Made by a program: the position numbers and the translations under genes
Part shown: positions 31,052 to 42,207 of the stretch, in pieces
Layout of the letters: each line of letters begins with the position of its first letter
Position numbering within the stretch: the first letter of the stretch is position 1
The notes under the pieces: generated by a model
Told to the model about the DNA's origin: nothing
Database searches by the model: none
Seen by the model: the letters and a program-made list of their open reading frames with translations, nothing else
DNA from: Mycolicibacterium vulneris
Lineage (GTDB): Bacteria; Actinomycetota; Actinomycetes; Mycobacteriales; Mycobacteriaceae
DNA: 64,000 nt
NCBI RefSeq assembly: GCF_002104765.1
Contig: NZ_NCXM01000008.1
Span: forward strand, 149,214-213,213
Direction: 5' to 3'

Positions 31052-31936
31052 TCACTTGACGGGCTGAGCGTATTGGTGCGGTTTTGGTTGCCGCAAGGTG
31101 GTGATGTCCACTCGGTCCGCCTGCTGAACGGACATTCGCGCACCCACGCGCTTGACGGCGTCCTGCGCGCCGCCGGGAATGTTCATGGCCGCGGCCAGGG
31201 TGGGTGGATCGCCAACCGCCAGAATCGAATACGTCGGCGACAGGGTTTTGGAGTCGATGGTCAGCGACCCAGGCATACCCACCACCCAGGTGTCGACACC
31301 TACCCGCACCGATTGGTGTGCGTCGTTGACTTCGATCGCCTCGGCGCCGGCGGCGCGCAACTCGTTGATCACGTCGAGCATCGCCTCGGGCGACACCCCG
31401 GGTCCGGGGTCCTCGATCGTGATGGTGACGCCGGGGCCGGTGGCGCCGACCGCCCCGACCAGAATGGACAGCGCCGCCAGCCTGGACTGCGCGGATTGGA
31501 TGGCGGCCTGGTCGTTGTTCCCGGACGCCTGCAGCGAATTCAGCGTGTTCTGTAGCTCGTTCACCTCGGTGTTGAGCGTGCCTTCGCGCTGTCGCAACGA
31601 ATCCAGCAGCACCAAAAGGTCTGCGGGGCGGGCCGTCTCCAGCGCGTCACCCGATTCGGTCTGGCGAACCTGGGTGACGATCGCCAGGCCCAGCAGCAGG
31701 CACAGCATGGCGGCCAGCGTCCCGAACGCCATCCGGGACCGACCGCCGCGCATCATGCCGGACAGCCCGGTGCGGTGCAGCGGGCCGATTTCCGGGCGGG
31801 GGCTCTTCGCGGCCAGTTCGTGACGGCCGCGCGGTGCGCCCTGTTCCGGCGTCGCATCGGCCCCGGGGCGCCCGGGCCCGGTTGGCTCGTCACCACTTTG
31901 GCCGCCGGCGGTGCGGTCTTCCGGATCGTGGCTCAC
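31052..31936 (-). CDS. DUF881 membrane protein (Rv1825-like)
   Basis: A 294-residue protein homologous to Rv1825. A disordered acidic N-terminus (1-60) is followed by one transmembrane helix (about 68-90, [19 protein letters not shown]), a coiled-coil (about 103-145, [19 protein letters not shown]) and the extracytoplasmic DUF881 domain. The DUF881-sbp-DUF881 arrangement is typical of Gram-positive bacteria and is thought to relate to division or envelope; the mechanism is unknown. GTG 31936 start gives the conserved length; the open frame extends further upstream without homology. Confidence 0.88.
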   Translation of the reverse strand: MSHDPEDRTAGGQSGDEPTGPGRPGADATPEQGAPRGRHELAAKSPRPEIGPLHRTGLSGMMRGGRSRMAFGTLAAMLCLLLGLAIVTQVRQTESGDALETARPADLLVLLDSLRQREGTLNTEVNELQNTLNSLQASGNNDQAAIQSAQSRLAALSILVGAVGATGPGVTITIEDPGPGVSPEAMLDVINELRAAGAEAIEVNDAHQSVRVGVDTWVVGMPGSLTIDSKTLSPTYSILAVGDPPTLAAAMNIPGGAQDAVKRVGARMSVQQADRVDITTLRQPKPHQYAQPVK

Positions 31937-32004
31937 GTTGACCTCACGTGGGTCATGGCGCCGCTCCTCCTCATCGCTTCGCTCTGCATCGTCGCCGGCG
32001 CGCG

Positions 32005-32337
32005 TCACGCCCCGAACAGCCTGCGGCGCAGGGCGGCGGCATTGCCGAAGATGCGGATGCCCAGCACGACGATGATGGCCGTGGACAACTGCGTACCCAC
32101 GCCCAACTGGTCGCCGACGTAAACGATCAGGGCGGCCACGAAGACGTTGAACACGAAGGAGATGACGAAGACCTTCGGATCGAAAATCCGCTCCAGGTAT
32201 GCACGTAACCCGCCGAACACCGCATCCAGCGCCGCGACCACCGCGATCGGCAGATAGGGCTGGACGACTTCGGGCACCGCGGGGTGAAAAACCAGGCCGA
32301 GCACGATGCCGATCGCCAGTGCTGCGATACCGATCAT
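32005..32337 (-). CDS. sbp: Small basic membrane protein Sbp (DUF1290; Rv1824-like)
   Basis: A 110-residue protein with three hydrophobic helices (about 2-20, 27-45 and 58-80) and the DUF1290 core YLPIAVVAALDAVFGGLRAYLE. Members are found beside division genes (sbp near ftsZ in Bacillus) or between DUF881 genes as here. Role unknown, likely with its two neighbours at the membrane. Confidence 0.9.
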   Translation of the reverse strand: MIGIAALAIGIVLGLVFHPAVPEVVQPYLPIAVVAALDAVFGGLRAYLERIFDPKVFVISFVFNVFVAALIVYVGDQLGVGTQLSTAIIVVLGIRIFGNAAALRRRLFGA

Positions 32338-32392
32338 GCCTGGTTTCCCGTCCGCGTCTCACACAGGGGAATGTGTCTGTTCGGGACTTTTC

Positions 32393-33319
32393 TCACCGTG
32401 GCCCAATCTGCTTGGCAAACTTGACATCCCGCGTCGATCCGGCAGGGAGCGTCAGTCCGTCGGCGACGTCCACCGTAACCACGACGCCGTAGGAGATCTG
32501 CAGCAGCCTCAGTCGCTGCATGCCCGGGCTGTTGTCGAAGACATCGCGCATCGCGCGCGGCGGCCCGATCGCCAGCACCGTGTACGGACTGGCGGTCGGG
32601 TTGTTGTCGACCAGGATCGCGCCGCCGGCCTGCCGGATGGTGACGTTCGGCCCGATCCGCACGCCGCCGACGGAAATCGCCTCGGCACCGCTCGCCCACA
32701 ACGAGTTGACCAGCAGCTGCAAATCGCGGTCCAGGATGATCTGCCGGCTGCCGCTGACCCGCTGCTTGGACACGTCGGAAAGGTTCGGGCTGGCACCGGG
32801 ATCGGTCACGGTCACCTTCAGGCCGGGCCCGATGATCGCCGTGCTGGCCGCCGCCAGGCTGAGCGCGTCGAGGCGTTTCAGCAGCCGCTGCCCCTCGGCG
32901 TCTTCGGCCAGTGCGTGCCGCTGCACGTCGTCGACCCGCGTCGCCAGCTCGCTGCGGCGCTGGCTCAGCTTGCTCGCGGAGCCCTCCGTCGACCGCACAT
33001 TGCCCAACAGGAGCTCCTGCTCGGACCGCACCCCGGGCGCCACCGAGCGAGCCTGGGCGACCGCGGCGGCGAAGACCGTCGCGATCAGCAGCGCCGCCAG
33101 CGCCTGCCAGAGCCAACCGAACACCCGCCGGCGTCCGCTGTGCGGCGCGTCGGCGGCGCCGCGCTTGGCCGCCGCCGCGGCATAGCCGGGGTCGAGGTGC
33201 TCGGACAACAGCGCGCGCAACAGCGACGGCACCGGGATGCGTTTGGGCCGCGACGCCACATGCGCGCCGTGACCGGCATTGGGGTCATAGCCACCGAGCA
33301 GGCGGTCGGCGTCAGCCAT
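32393..33319 (-). CDS. DUF881 membrane protein (Rv1823-like)
   Basis: A 308-residue paralogue of the Rv1825-like protein. A basic cytoplasmic N-terminus (1-72), a transmembrane helix (about 73-92, [18 protein letters not shown]), a coiled-coil ([23 protein letters not shown]) and the DUF881 domain follow in order. ATG 33319 overlaps the end of pgsA2 by 8 bases, which supports both the start and co-transcription with pgsA2. Confidence 0.88.
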   Translation of the reverse strand: MADADRLLGGYDPNAGHGAHVASRPKRIPVPSLLRALLSEHLDPGYAAAAAKRGAADAPHSGRRRVFGWLWQALAALLIATVFAAAVAQARSVAPGVRSEQELLLGNVRSTEGSASKLSQRRSELATRVDDVQRHALAEDAEGQRLLKRLDALSLAAASTAIIGPGLKVTVTDPGASPNLSDVSKQRVSGSRQIILDRDLQLLVNSLWASGAEAISVGGVRIGPNVTIRQAGGAILVDNNPTASPYTVLAIGPPRAMRDVFDNSPGMQRLRLLQISYGVVVTVDVADGLTLPAGSTRDVKFAKQIGPR

Positions 33320-33953
33320 GGTCAGCCACCTTCGCCGCGGCCGACGGCCGAGAAGCGCGGTCGACCTTGGGCATGCGTCGCAGCACAAGAATCATCTGCA
33401 CCGCATACTGCACGAACGCCCACAGGTAGGCATACATGCCCCAGATCAGGAAGGCCCACCCGCAGGCGCCGATCACGCGGCTCCACAGCGCGTCCCAGGT
33501 GCCCAGCAGCACCAACGGAAAACCGGACATCAGCGCGAACGTCGCGGCCTTGCCGATGTAGGTCACCGGCAGCGCCGACAGCCCGCGGCTCCACAGCAGC
33601 GGCAGCGTCGCCGCCAACAGTCCATCGCGCGCGAGCAGGACGATGACGAACCACCACGGCACGATTCCGCTGAACGCCAGCACGATGGGCACCGCGACCA
33701 TGTAGAGGCGGTCGACCGCGGGGTCGAGCAGCACACCGAGCCGGGAGGACTGATTCAGTAGCCGGGCGATCTTGCCGTCAGCCCAGTCCGAGGCGCCGCT
33801 GAACATCAGAATCGCAACGGCCCACCCATTGGCGTGCACGACCAGCAGGGCGTAGACGAACACCGGGATCAGCGCCAGGCGCACAGCGCTGAGCACGTTG
33901 GGCACCGTCAGCACCCGGTTGGGTGGAAGCACCGGCTCCATGAGCCGTGACAT
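33312..33953 (-). CDS. pgsA2: CDP-alcohol phosphatidyltransferase PgsA2
   Basis: A 213-residue integral membrane enzyme (Rv1822 homologue) with the CDP-alcohol phosphotransferase motif [26 protein letters not shown] (about 56-81), fitting DGx2ARx8Gx3Dx3D with the catalytic aspartates. Annotated as a phosphatidylglycerophosphate synthase paralogue, but cardiolipin synthase or another CDP-alcohol reaction is equally possible. About five transmembrane helices. It begins 40 bases after the secA2 stop, behind a strong stem-loop. Confidence 0.92.
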   Translation of the reverse strand: MSRLMEPVLPPNRVLTVPNVLSAVRLALIPVFVYALLVVHANGWAVAILMFSGASDWADGKIARLLNQSSRLGVLLDPAVDRLYMVAVPIVLAFSGIVPWWFVIVLLARDGLLAATLPLLWSRGLSALPVTYIGKAATFALMSGFPLVLLGTWDALWSRVIGACGWAFLIWGMYAYLWAFVQYAVQMILVLRRMPKVDRASRPSAAAKVADHG

Positions 33954-33964
33954 TAGCCCAACGG

Positions 33965-33990
33965 CGAGTGCGCGGCTGGCCGCGCACTCG
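33965..33990 (-). terminator. 12-bp perfect stem-loop between secA2 and pgsA2
   Basis: CGAGTGCGCGGC pairs perfectly with GCCGCGCACTCG around two bases. It begins 4 bases past the secA2 stop and ends 12 bases before the pgsA2 ATG. It may be a secA2 terminator, but lacks a T run; because it abuts the pgsA2 start it may also limit pgsA2 translation. Confidence 0.6.
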
Positions 33991-33993
33991 GGG

Positions 33994-36324
33994 TCAGCGG
34001 AAGACCCCGGGCAGGCTCAGGGTGGACAGCGTGTCGTCCGACAACGGGTTGTCGTTGACCATGTACGTCCACGTCGACGTCGGGCGCGCCAGCTTGGACA
34101 GGTCCAGCCCGGGCTCCTCTTCGAGCACGTTCGCGGTTTCGAACGTCTGCTGGGCCGCCTCGATCGCGTCCGCGGCCAGCGACGCGAACGCGTCAACCGC
34201 CAACCGGTGGAACTCGTCCAGCGGATTCTGCCGACCCAGCGCCCGCAGGTGGATGCTCTCGCGGATATCCGCCAGATACGCCAGATGGTCTGCCCAGCCG
34301 CGGTCCAGGTGATACAGCATGATCTGCCGGCAGATCGTCTCCAGGCGCTCTTCGGAGATTCCTTCGGTCTCGGCCAGCTCCTCGTAGCGCTTGGGCGCCA
34401 GCTCGGCGAGTTCCTCGCGCGCGGTTGCGTTGCGCAGCAACGTATTACGCCGATCGACGATGATGGCCCGCTGCTGGGCGATCAACTGGTTGTAGCGCCA
34501 GGTGTTCGCGTGCACGTCCAGCATGCGGCCCTCGGCCACGCGCTGGGCGTGGTCGAGCAGGCCCGCCGCCTTCGGGCTGACGATCTTGCCGTCCTCGTCG
34601 GTCTGGGTCGGCAGCTTGTTGTGGTCGAGGTTGGCGGCGACGACGTCGTCCTCCCAACTCGAGAAGAAGACGGACGACCCCGGGTCGCCCTGACGGCCGG
34701 CGCGGCCGCGCAGCTGGTTGTCCAGGCGCTGGGTGTGGTGCCGCCCGGTTCCGACAACGTGCAGCCCGCCCAGCTCGGCGACCCGGTCGTGGTCGGCTTC
34801 GTCGGACCCGCCGAGGCGGATGTCGGTGCCGCGCCCGGCCATCTGTGTGGAGACGGTGACCACGCCGAACTTGCCTGCCTCGGCGATCACCTGGGCTTCC
34901 TCGGCGTCATTTTTCGCGTTCAGCACCACCGCGGGCACGCCGCGGCGCAGCAGCCGCTCGTGCAGCTCCTCGGATTCGGCCACGTCGCGGGTGCCGACCA
35001 GCACCGGCTGCCCGGTCTCGTTCACCTCGGCGATGTGCGCGACGATCGCGTCGTTCTTGGCCGCGGCGGTGATGTACACCCGGTCCGACTCGTCTTCGCG
35101 AATGTTGGGCTCATTCGGCGGAATTGGTGAGACGCCGAGCTTGTAGAACTGGCGCAGCTGCTCGCCGGCGGCCAGCGCGGTGCCGGTCATGCCGCATACC
35201 GTCGCGTAGCGGTTGATCAGCGCCTGCACCGTGATGGTGTCCAGCACCTCGCCCGTTTCGGTGGTCTCGATGCCCTCCTTGGCCTCGACCGCGGCTTGCA
35301 GGCCGTCCGGCCAGCGCTGCAGCTGCGCGATGCGCCCGCGCGCGGCGTTGATCAGGTGCACCGCGTCGTCGCGGACGATGTAGTGCACGTCGCGCTGCAG
35401 CAGCACATGCGCGTGCAGCGCGACGTTGATCTCGGTCAGCGTGGTGACGACGTGTTCCTCGGAGTAGAGGTCGATGCCGCCGAGCGCCTTTTCGACCTTG
35501 CGGGCACCGACCTCGGTCAGGTGCACGTTGCGGCTGTCGGCGTCGGTGTCGTAATCGGTGCCGGCTTCCAGCTGGCCGGCCAGCTTGATGATCTCCAGCC
35601 GCGGCGTTTCGCGGTGCGTGGTTCCGGCCAGCACCAGCGGCACCAGCGCCTCGTCGACCAGCACCGAGTCGGCCTCGTCGATCAGGGCCACGTCGGGGTT
35701 GGGCGACACCAGGTCGGCGACGTCGGTCACCAGCTGGTCGCGCAGCACGTCGAAGCCGATCTCGTTGACCGAGGCGTAGGTGACGTCGCAGCCGTAGGCG
35801 GCCCGGCGTTCCTCGCTGGTGGACTCGGCGGTGATCCAGCCGACCGTCAGACCCATGGCCTCGATGACGGGGCCCATCCATTCCGCGTCGCGGCGGGCCA
35901 GGTAGTCGTTGATGGTCACGACGTGCACGTGCCGCCCGGCCAGGGCGTACCCGGCCGCGGCGATCGCGCCCGCGAGCGTCTTGCCCTCACCGGTGGCCAT
36001 CTCGATGACGTCGCCGGCCAGCATGCGCAACGCGCCCAGGAGCTGCACATCGAACGGCCGCAGCCCACTGGCCCGCTCGCCCGCCTCGCGCGCGATGGCG
36101 AGGAACTGCGGGATGTCCTCGGAGTCCGCCAGGTCCTCGAGGTTGAGCAGCCCGGCCGCCTTGCGTAGCTGCTCGTCGGTCAGCCCGGACGCCTCGTCGT
36201 TGTACTCCGACGAGTCGGTGACCTGGGTGAGGGACCGGCTTCGGTCCTTTTCGGTGCTGGCGCCGAGCAGCTTCCAAAAGCGGCTGGTCAGCCGGCCGGG
36301 TTGAGCGCGGGTCGTCTTAGGCAC
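33994..36324 (-). CDS. secA2: Accessory Sec ATPase SecA2
   Basis: A 776-residue SecA2 (Rv1821 homologue), the second mycobacterial SecA that exports a limited set of proteins such as SodA and Mce or solute-binding proteins. Walker [15 protein letters not shown] (about 110-123), Walker [12 protein letters not shown], motif TGTALAA, and the [12 protein letters not shown] and [15 protein letters not shown] motifs are intact. The C-terminal zinc-binding tail of SecA1 is absent, as expected. It follows ilvG by 69 bases. Confidence 0.96.
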   Translation of the reverse strand: MPKTTRAQPGRLTSRFWKLLGASTEKDRSRSLTQVTDSSEYNDEASGLTDEQLRKAAGLLNLEDLADSEDIPQFLAIAREAGERASGLRPFDVQLLGALRMLAGDVIEMATGEGKTLAGAIAAAGYALAGRHVHVVTINDYLARRDAEWMGPVIEAMGLTVGWITAESTSEERRAAYGCDVTYASVNEIGFDVLRDQLVTDVADLVSPNPDVALIDEADSVLVDEALVPLVLAGTTHRETPRLEIIKLAGQLEAGTDYDTDADSRNVHLTEVGARKVEKALGGIDLYSEEHVVTTLTEINVALHAHVLLQRDVHYIVRDDAVHLINAARGRIAQLQRWPDGLQAAVEAKEGIETTETGEVLDTITVQALINRYATVCGMTGTALAAGEQLRQFYKLGVSPIPPNEPNIREDESDRVYITAAAKNDAIVAHIAEVNETGQPVLVGTRDVAESEELHERLLRRGVPAVVLNAKNDAEEAQVIAEAGKFGVVTVSTQMAGRGTDIRLGGSDEADHDRVAELGGLHVVGTGRHHTQRLDNQLRGRAGRQGDPGSSVFFSSWEDDVVAANLDHNKLPTQTDEDGKIVSPKAAGLLDHAQRVAEGRMLDVHANTWRYNQLIAQQRAIIVDRRNTLLRNATAREELAELAPKRYEELAETEGISEERLETICRQIMLYHLDRGWADHLAYLADIRESIHLRALGRQNPLDEFHRLAVDAFASLAADAIEAAQQTFETANVLEEEPGLDLSKLARPTSTWTYMVNDNPLSDDTLSTLSLPGVFR

Positions 36325-36393
36325 AGGTCAACGGTACGCGGTGACTTTCCGCGCGGGCTCAAGCCAGTCGGCGACACTGCAGGCCGCGCGCGC

Positions 36394-38037
36394 TCAGGCG
36401 AGGTTCGAGCGGCGTGGGTACGCGACGTCGGGATCGGTGAGCACATTGACGACGGCGGGCAGCCCGCTGGCGAAGGCGCGTTCCAGCGCGGGCCGCAGTT
36501 CGCCGGGCGCCGAGACCAGCTCGCCGTGGCCGCCCAGAGCGCGCGCCACTTCGTCGTAACGCGTCCCCGGACGCAGCTCGGCTACCACCGAATAGCCGTA
36601 GAGAGCCTTCATCGGGTGGTGTTCGAGCCCCCAGATCCCGTTGTTGCCGATCACGGAGACGACGGGCACGTCGTGCCGGACCAGGGTGTCCCATTCCATG
36701 CCGCTGAAGCCGAACGCGCCGTCGCCCTGCAGCAGCACCACCTGACGGTCCGGGTGGGCCAGCTTGGCGGCCAGCGCGTAGCCGGGGCCCGATCCCAGGC
36801 AGCCGAAGGGGCCGCTGTCCAGCCAGCACCCCGGTTGATAGCTGTCGATCACCCGCCCCGCGTACGACCCGAAATCACCGGCGTCGATGACGATGATCGC
36901 GTCGCGATCGAGCATGGGTGCGAGCTCCGCGTACACCCGCATGGGGTGCAGCGGGCTGCGGTCGTCGGCCAGCTCCGCCCTCTCCTTGGCGCGCGATGCG
37001 GTCTCGGCGGTCCGGAGTTCGCCGATCCAGTCCCGGTGGTCGGTTCTCGTGGCGGGGGCCAAGGCGGCGAGGATCGTCAACAGGTCGCCGTAGAGCTCGG
37101 CCTGCACCGGCCGCGGATGGCGGCGCTCGGGCTCGACCCGGTCCGCCACGATGAGCTGCGTCTGCGCCCCGAACACCGCGCCGAAGCCGAGCCGGAAATC
37201 CATCGGCACACCGACGATCAGCGCAACGTCGGCCTCCCCCAACGCTTTTCCGCGAACCCGGGAGAATGCCAGCGGATGATCCGCGGGAACGGCGCCGCGG
37301 GCCATCCCGTTCATCAGCACCGGGATCTGAAGTTCCTCGGCAAGGCGCAGTAGGGCCGCTTCCCCGCGCCCCCACCAGACGTTGGTGCCCGCCATGATCA
37401 CCGGCCGCTGCGCCGCGGACAGCAGCGCGGCGGCGCGGCCCAGCGCTTGGCCGTCGGGTGCCGGGCCCGGCGGCAGGTCGACGAGGGCGCCGGGTCGGCC
37501 GTCATCGTCGGACATGGAGAACGCGTGGTCCATCGGGAAGTCGACGAACCCCACGCCCGACGGCGCACCGACCGCCGCCCGCAGGGCGTCGTCGACGAGA
37601 CGGCCGGCGTCGTCCGCCGACTGTGCGGTGGCGGCGAAGCGGGCCAGCGGCGCCACGAACGGCACGTGGTCGATCTCCTGCAGCGAGCCCATCCCCCAGC
37701 GCTGCGCCGGCGCCCGTCCGCCCAGCACTACCAGCGGCGACTGGTTCTGCTGCGCCGCCGCCATCGCGCTCATCCCGTTGGTGATGCCTGGCCCCGCCGT
37801 CAGCGCGGCCACACCCGGCGACCGGGTCACCTTCGACCACCCCTCGGCGGCGAACGTCGCCGTCTGCTCATGACGGGTGTCGATCAGCCGAATACCCTCG
37901 TCGCGGCACCCGTCGTAGATGGAGAACAGGTGGCCGCCGGATAGCGTGAAGACGGTGTCGACGCCGCTGGCCCGCAGGCGCCGCGCGACAAGTCGGCCGG
38001 CGTGCAATGTTTGTGCGGGGATGGCGTCGGTAGTCAT
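36394..38037 (-). CDS. ilvG: Thiamine-diphosphate enzyme IlvG (acetolactate synthase-like)
   Basis: A 547-residue ThDP enzyme homologous to Rv1820, annotated as the acetohydroxyacid synthase paralogue IlvG. The catalytic glutamate motif [15 protein letters not shown] (about residue 57), [14 protein letters not shown] and the metal-diphosphate motif [30 protein letters not shown] are intact. The sequence also resembles oxalyl-CoA decarboxylase-type enzymes, so substrate is uncertain. Divergent from bacA with a 93-base promoter region. Confidence 0.9.
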   Translation of the reverse strand: MTTDAIPAQTLHAGRLVARRLRASGVDTVFTLSGGHLFSIYDGCRDEGIRLIDTRHEQTATFAAEGWSKVTRSPGVAALTAGPGITNGMSAMAAAQQNQSPLVVLGGRAPAQRWGMGSLQEIDHVPFVAPLARFAATAQSADDAGRLVDDALRAAVGAPSGVGFVDFPMDHAFSMSDDDGRPGALVDLPPGPAPDGQALGRAAALLSAAQRPVIMAGTNVWWGRGEAALLRLAEELQIPVLMNGMARGAVPADHPLAFSRVRGKALGEADVALIVGVPMDFRLGFGAVFGAQTQLIVADRVEPERRHPRPVQAELYGDLLTILAALAPATRTDHRDWIGELRTAETASRAKERAELADDRSPLHPMRVYAELAPMLDRDAIIVIDAGDFGSYAGRVIDSYQPGCWLDSGPFGCLGSGPGYALAAKLAHPDRQVVLLQGDGAFGFSGMEWDTLVRHDVPVVSVIGNNGIWGLEHHPMKALYGYSVVAELRPGTRYDEVARALGGHGELVSAPGELRPALERAFASGLPAVVNVLTDPDVAYPRRSNLA

Positions 38038-38130
38038 GACCGCAGCCTAATCAGATCCGTCGGGTACCTTCGCCGGAGGATTTGAAGTTGAGGAGAGTCC
38101 GACCACCTCGAACTTAAGGAGACGTCGACG

Positions 38131-40050
38131 ATGGGCCCGAAGCCGTTCAAGCCATCGATCAACTGGTCGGCGGCACCCATCGATTCCTTGCGGTGGGTCG
38201 CCATAGCCTGGGTGGTCAGCGCCATCTGCCTATTCGGGGTGCTGCTTGCATTCCGCTATCTCACTCCTTGGGGCCGCCAATTCTGGCGTATCACCCGCGG
38301 TTATTTCGTCGGGGCACACAGCATCCGCGTGTGGCTCATGCTGGGCGTGTTGCTCCTGTCGGTGCTGCTTTCGGTGCGGTTGATGGTGCTGCTCAGCTAT
38401 CAGGGCAACGATCTCTATACGGCGGTACAGAAGGCGGTGCAGGGCATCGCGGCCGGCGATGACGCGGTCAAAGAATCGGGCATCCACGGCTTTTGGATGT
38501 CGATCGTGATTTTCAGCGTGCTGGCGACGCTGTATGTCATCCGCATCATGACGGACATTTACCTGACCCAGCGCTTCATCATCGCCTGGCGCGTGTGGCT
38601 GACCGGCCACCTTACCGACGACTGGCTCGACGGCAGGGCCTATTACCGGGACCTCTTCATCGACCAGACGATCGACAACCCCGATCAGCGCATCCAGCAG
38701 GATGTCGACATCTTCACCGCCAATGCCGGCGCCACCCCTAACACCCCAGCCAACGGTACTGGATCCACCTTGCTGTTCGGGGCCGTCAATGCGGTGGCCT
38801 CGGTGATCTCGTTCGCCGCGATCCTGTGGGACCTGTCCGGGAATCTGACCGTTTTTGGCGTTGACATTCCGCGCGCGATGTTCTGGACCGTTTTGGTCTA
38901 CGTCCTGGTCGCCACGGTGGTGGCAATTTGGTTGGGGCGGCCTCTGATTCAGCTGAGCTTCAACAACGAGAAACTCAACGCCGCCTTCCGATATGCCCTG
39001 GTGCGCTTGCGCGACGCCGCCGAGGCGGTCGGCTTCTACCGCGGCGAACGGGTCGAACGTGCGCAGCTGTGGCGGCGGTTCACGCCGATCATCGACAACT
39101 ACCGCAAGTTCGTACGCCGAACCATCATCTGGGGCGGATGGAACTTCTCGGTGTCGCAGGCAATTGTGCCGCTGCCGTGGGTGCTTCAGGCGCCGCGACT
39201 GTTCGCCGGCAAGATCGACTTCGGCGACGTCGGCCAGAGCGCGACCGCCTTCGGCAATATCCAGGACTCGCTGTCGTTCTTCCGCAACAACTACGACAAC
39301 TTCGCGGGCTTCCGCGCCGCGATCATCCGGTTGCACGGGCTGGTTGATGCCAACAGCCGTGGCCGCGCGCTGCCAACGATTCTCGTCAAGCCCAGCGAGG
39401 AAGCTGCCGTTGAGCTTCGCGGTCTGGAAGTGCGCACGCCGCAGGGCGACCAGCTGGTCGACTCGCTGGACATCCAGCTCGACCAGGGCGACACCCTGGT
39501 GATCACCGGCCGCTCCGGGGCCGGCAAGACGACGCTGCTGCGCAGCCTGGCCGAACTGTGGCCGTACGCCTCGGGAACCCTGTGCCGCCCGGACGGCGAC
39601 AACGCGACGATGTTCTTGTCACAGCTGCCGTATGTGCCGCTCGGCACCCTGCGCACCGTGGTGTGCTACCCGAATTCGCCGGACAACATTTCCGATAGCC
39701 AACTGCGCGACGTGCTCACCAAAGTGGCGCTGGCGCCACTGACCAACCGGCTGGACGAAGACCAGGACTGGGCCAAGGTGCTTTCCCCCGGCGAGCAGCA
39801 GCGGGTGGCCTTTGCGCGCATCCTGCTCACCAAGCCGAAGGCCGTCTTCCTCGACGAGGCCACCTCCGCGCTGGACGAAGGCCTGGAATTCGCGCTGTAT
39901 CAGTTGGTTCGGTCCGAGCTGCCGGAGTGCGTCATGGTCAGCGTGAGCCACCGGCCCACCGTCGAGCAGCACCACGAGCAGCAGCTGCACCTGCTCGGCG
40001 GCGGCCCCTGGCAACTGGGCCCGGTCGAGAAGGAACCCGCGCAGGTCTAG
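38131..40050 (+). CDS. bacA: BacA-type ABC transporter (Rv1819c-like)
   Basis: A 639-residue fused ABC transporter (Rv1819c homologue) of the SbmA/BacA class. Six transmembrane helices span about residues 20-370 and an ATPase domain about 425-625: Walker [12 protein letters not shown], signature LSPGEQQR, Walker [12 protein letters not shown]. In M. tuberculosis it imports cobalamin and hydrophilic compounds such as bleomycin and antimicrobial peptides and affects chronic infection. The AAGGAG site lies 11 bases upstream of the ATG, next to an imperfect inverted repeat (AAGTTGAGG / CCTCGAACTT). Confidence 0.95.
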   Translation: MGPKPFKPSINWSAAPIDSLRWVAIAWVVSAICLFGVLLAFRYLTPWGRQFWRITRGYFVGAHSIRVWLMLGVLLLSVLLSVRLMVLLSYQGNDLYTAVQKAVQGIAAGDDAVKESGIHGFWMSIVIFSVLATLYVIRIMTDIYLTQRFIIAWRVWLTGHLTDDWLDGRAYYRDLFIDQTIDNPDQRIQQDVDIFTANAGATPNTPANGTGSTLLFGAVNAVASVISFAAILWDLSGNLTVFGVDIPRAMFWTVLVYVLVATVVAIWLGRPLIQLSFNNEKLNAAFRYALVRLRDAAEAVGFYRGERVERAQLWRRFTPIIDNYRKFVRRTIIWGGWNFSVSQAIVPLPWVLQAPRLFAGKIDFGDVGQSATAFGNIQDSLSFFRNNYDNFAGFRAAIIRLHGLVDANSRGRALPTILVKPSEEAAVELRGLEVRTPQGDQLVDSLDIQLDQGDTLVITGRSGAGKTTLLRSLAELWPYASGTLCRPDGDNATMFLSQLPYVPLGTLRTVVCYPNSPDNISDSQLRDVLTKVALAPLTNRLDEDQDWAKVLSPGEQQRVAFARILLTKPKAVFLDEATSALDEGLEFALYQLVRSELPECVMVSVSHRPTVEQHHEQQLHLLGGGPWQLGPVEKEPAQV

Positions 40051-40058
40051 CGCTCAGG

Positions 40059-40204
40059 CCCCCGGCCCGCCGGGCCGCGTGCGCTCCGGCGCTGTGTGGT
40101 GGCGCGCCTACGCTCCCCCGGCCCGCCGGGCCGCGTGCGCTCCGGCGCTGTGCGGTGGCGCGCCTACGCTCCCCCGGCCCGCCGGGCCGCGTGCGCTCCG
40201 GCGC
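40059..40204. repeat. 56-bp tandem repeat (VNTR-like), 2.6 copies
   Basis: Units begin at 40059, 40115 and 40171, each starting CCCCCGGCCCGCCGGGCCGC. The first two are full length and differ at one position (T/C in CTGTGYGG); the third runs 34 bases. The array starts 9 bases after the bacA stop and the third unit encodes the C-terminal end of the convergent flavoprotein. Copy number probably varies between strains. Confidence 0.9.
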
Positions 40205-41666
40205 GGCGCCCGAAGAACGACCCCTCGCCCAGCTGCGTCCCGCTGGCGTAGCCCTTGCCGTCCTGGGCGAGGTTGGACGCGCAGGCGCCCGCGGCGTACA
40301 AACCGGGCACCACGCTGCCGTCGGCCCGCTGCACCTCGCCGTCGACCGTCACCGCCAGGCCGCCGATGGTGAATCCCGAGTACATCGCCCGTCCCAGTGA
40401 CAGGTCGAACACCGCCCAGGGGCCACTGTCCTGGGGCGCAAGGAATTCGGGCTGCTTGTGGAAATCGGGATCCTCGCCCGCGGCGGCGTGCTTGTTGTAG
40501 CGGTCCAGCGTGGCTGCCAGGTTGCCCTCCGGAATGCCAAGTGCCACTTCCATTTCCGCGATCGTCTCGTACCCGTCGAGGAACCGGATCAGCGGCATGG
40601 CCGGCATCTCTGTGTGCGCCTCGTCGACGATCAGGTAAGCCGTCTGCTCGGGCTGCTCCAGCACGAAAGCCGAAGTGCGCGAGTGATAAGAGTCCTCGGT
40701 GACGAACCGCTGGCCGTCCTTATTGACGATCACACCGGTCAGCAAAACCTCGGGCGGATAGGCCGCGGCGGTGATGAACAGCTCGTCCATGTTCTTGGTC
40801 GCGCCGCCCGCAGACACACCCATCCGGATGCCCAGCCCGTCGTCGTTGGGATTGCCCAGGATGTATGGCGCCACCATGCCGTGATGTTTGGTGCGCCGCT
40901 CCTGACCCAGCGCGGGTGTGTGCTCGGCGACCATCTCCGGGTTCATCGCGAATCCGCCGGCCGCGATGATGACAGACTTGGCCTTGATGGCACCGGTTTC
41001 GGTGAAATGCTTCCACGCGACGCCGACCACGGCACCGTCGTCGCCGGTGACCAAATTGGTGACCCCGGTCTCGTAGCGGATCTGCACGCCCAAGGCGTCG
41101 GCGCGCTTGAGCAGCAGGTCGACGACCATGCTGGCGCCGCCCAATTCGCCGGGCACCGGCACCGAATGCCCGCGCGGTGCCGGCCTGGCCTTCTCGCAGA
41201 AGGGCCACACCTTCTCATTGCCGGTGTAGCTCAGTCCCTCGGTACCCGGTGGGACGACGACTTTGCCCGGGTAATAGCTGCGCTCGAACTGGAAACCCAG
41301 GTCTTCCAGCCAATTGAAATGCTCGACGCTGCCCTCGCAATAGGCGCGGATCTTGTCGAGTTCGGGTTCACGCGACACCTCGACCAGATACTTGTACATC
41401 TCCTCGACTGAATCGTCTTGACCGGTTGCCTGCTGCACCGCGGTCCCGCCACCGAGGTAAAAGTGGCCCCCGGCAAGCGAAGTCGTGCCGCCCGCCGCGG
41501 CCGCACGTTCGAGTACCAGCACCCGGGCGCCGGCCGAGGCCGCGCTCACGGCGGCGCAGCCGCCGGCGATGCCGAACCCGATCACCACGACGTCGACGTC
41601 GTACGACCACGTGGTCACGCCGTCCGCACTGATTGTTGCCGGTATCTCGGTGCTCATTGGCGCCAC
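40164..41666 (-). CDS. FAD-dependent fumarate reductase/ketosteroid dehydrogenase-type flavoprotein (Rv1817-like)
   Basis: A 500-residue flavoprotein homologous to Rv1817. The FAD-binding GxGxxG motif VVVIGFGIAGGCAAVSA (about 27-43) is followed by GGTTSLAGGHFYLGGGT, and the C-terminal MYSGFTIGGLAVTVDGEV and LYAAGACASN motifs belong to the FAD_binding_2 family (fumarate reductase, 3-ketosteroid-delta1-dehydrogenase). Substrate unknown; steroid- or flavin-linked dehydrogenation is plausible. Its last residues (RRAGAHAARRAGGA) are encoded within the 56-bp repeat. Probably co-transcribed with the VOC gene 40 bases upstream. Confidence 0.9.
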   Translation of the reverse strand: MAPMSTEIPATISADGVTTWSYDVDVVVIGFGIAGGCAAVSAASAGARVLVLERAAAAGGTTSLAGGHFYLGGGTAVQQATGQDDSVEEMYKYLVEVSREPELDKIRAYCEGSVEHFNWLEDLGFQFERSYYPGKVVVPPGTEGLSYTGNEKVWPFCEKARPAPRGHSVPVPGELGGASMVVDLLLKRADALGVQIRYETGVTNLVTGDDGAVVGVAWKHFTETGAIKAKSVIIAAGGFAMNPEMVAEHTPALGQERRTKHHGMVAPYILGNPNDDGLGIRMGVSAGGATKNMDELFITAAAYPPEVLLTGVIVNKDGQRFVTEDSYHSRTSAFVLEQPEQTAYLIVDEAHTEMPAMPLIRFLDGYETIAEMEVALGIPEGNLAATLDRYNKHAAAGEDPDFHKQPEFLAPQDSGPWAVFDLSLGRAMYSGFTIGGLAVTVDGEVQRADGSVVPGLYAAGACASNLAQDGKGYASGTQLGEGSFFGRRAGAHAARRAGGA

Positions 41667-41706
41667 TCCTCCTCATCGCTGCATTCCGCGTCGTCGCCGA
41701 CGCGGC

Positions 41707-42207
41707 TCACCGCTGCTCCTGTTTGATGTAGTCGTAAAACGCCCTCATCTCGGGCGAAACGTACGCAAGCTCCACATACGGCACGCCCGCCTCCGGCGCT
41801 GATAGGTAAGCGAATTGGATGCCGCCGGGCATCACGCCTCGCTGCGCGACCGCGGCGCCCCGCTCGGCGGCCTCGGTCACCGCTGCCTCCAGTAGCTCGG
41901 GACTTTCGACCTCCATGCAGATGTGGTGCAAACCCGGCCCGCAGTCGGACAGAAAGTCACTATAGATGTTCTCGCCGCGGACCGGTTGGATCAGTTCCAA
42001 CTGCATGTCGCCGAGGTAGCTCAACGAGATGCTGGCAAAGAAGTCGGCGGGCCGGCCATGGTAGCTGCACGCGTCCGGAGCAAAGTGCACATCGGGTATG
42101 CGCACCCACTTCCGCACATCTAACAGGCCGGTGAGGGCCGTTTCGGTGGCATCAAGGTCGGCGGTGACCCAGGCGATCTGCGTCGGCGATTGAACGGGAA
42201 GCGTCAT
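41707..42207 (-). CDS. VOC-superfamily (glyoxalase/dioxygenase fold) protein
   Basis: A 166-residue protein of the vicinal-oxygen-chelate fold. Paired beta-alpha-beta-beta-beta units begin at TQIAWVTADLDATETALTGLL and GLHHICMEVESPELLEAAVTEA. Metal ligands appear as the H of LHHIC and E of MQLELIQPV and YVELAYV. Starts at ATG 42207; the open frame continues upstream without homology. The pair VOC plus flavoprotein suggests catabolism of an aromatic, sterol-like or CoA-bound compound; that is inference. I recall no such gene at this H37Rv position. Confidence 0.82.
   Translation of the reverse strand: MTLPVQSPTQIAWVTADLDATETALTGLLDVRKWVRIPDVHFAPDACSYHGRPADFFASISLSYLGDMQLELIQPVRGENIYSDFLSDCGPGLHHICMEVESPELLEAAVTEAAERGAAVAQRGVMPGGIQFAYLSAPEAGVPYVELAYVSPEMRAFYDYIKQEQR

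Noticed and set aside
38088..38130. Imperfect inverted repeat (AAGTTGAGG / CCTCGAACTT) before bacA
   Set aside because: It has a bulge and no known regulator; noted only as a possible leader structure.
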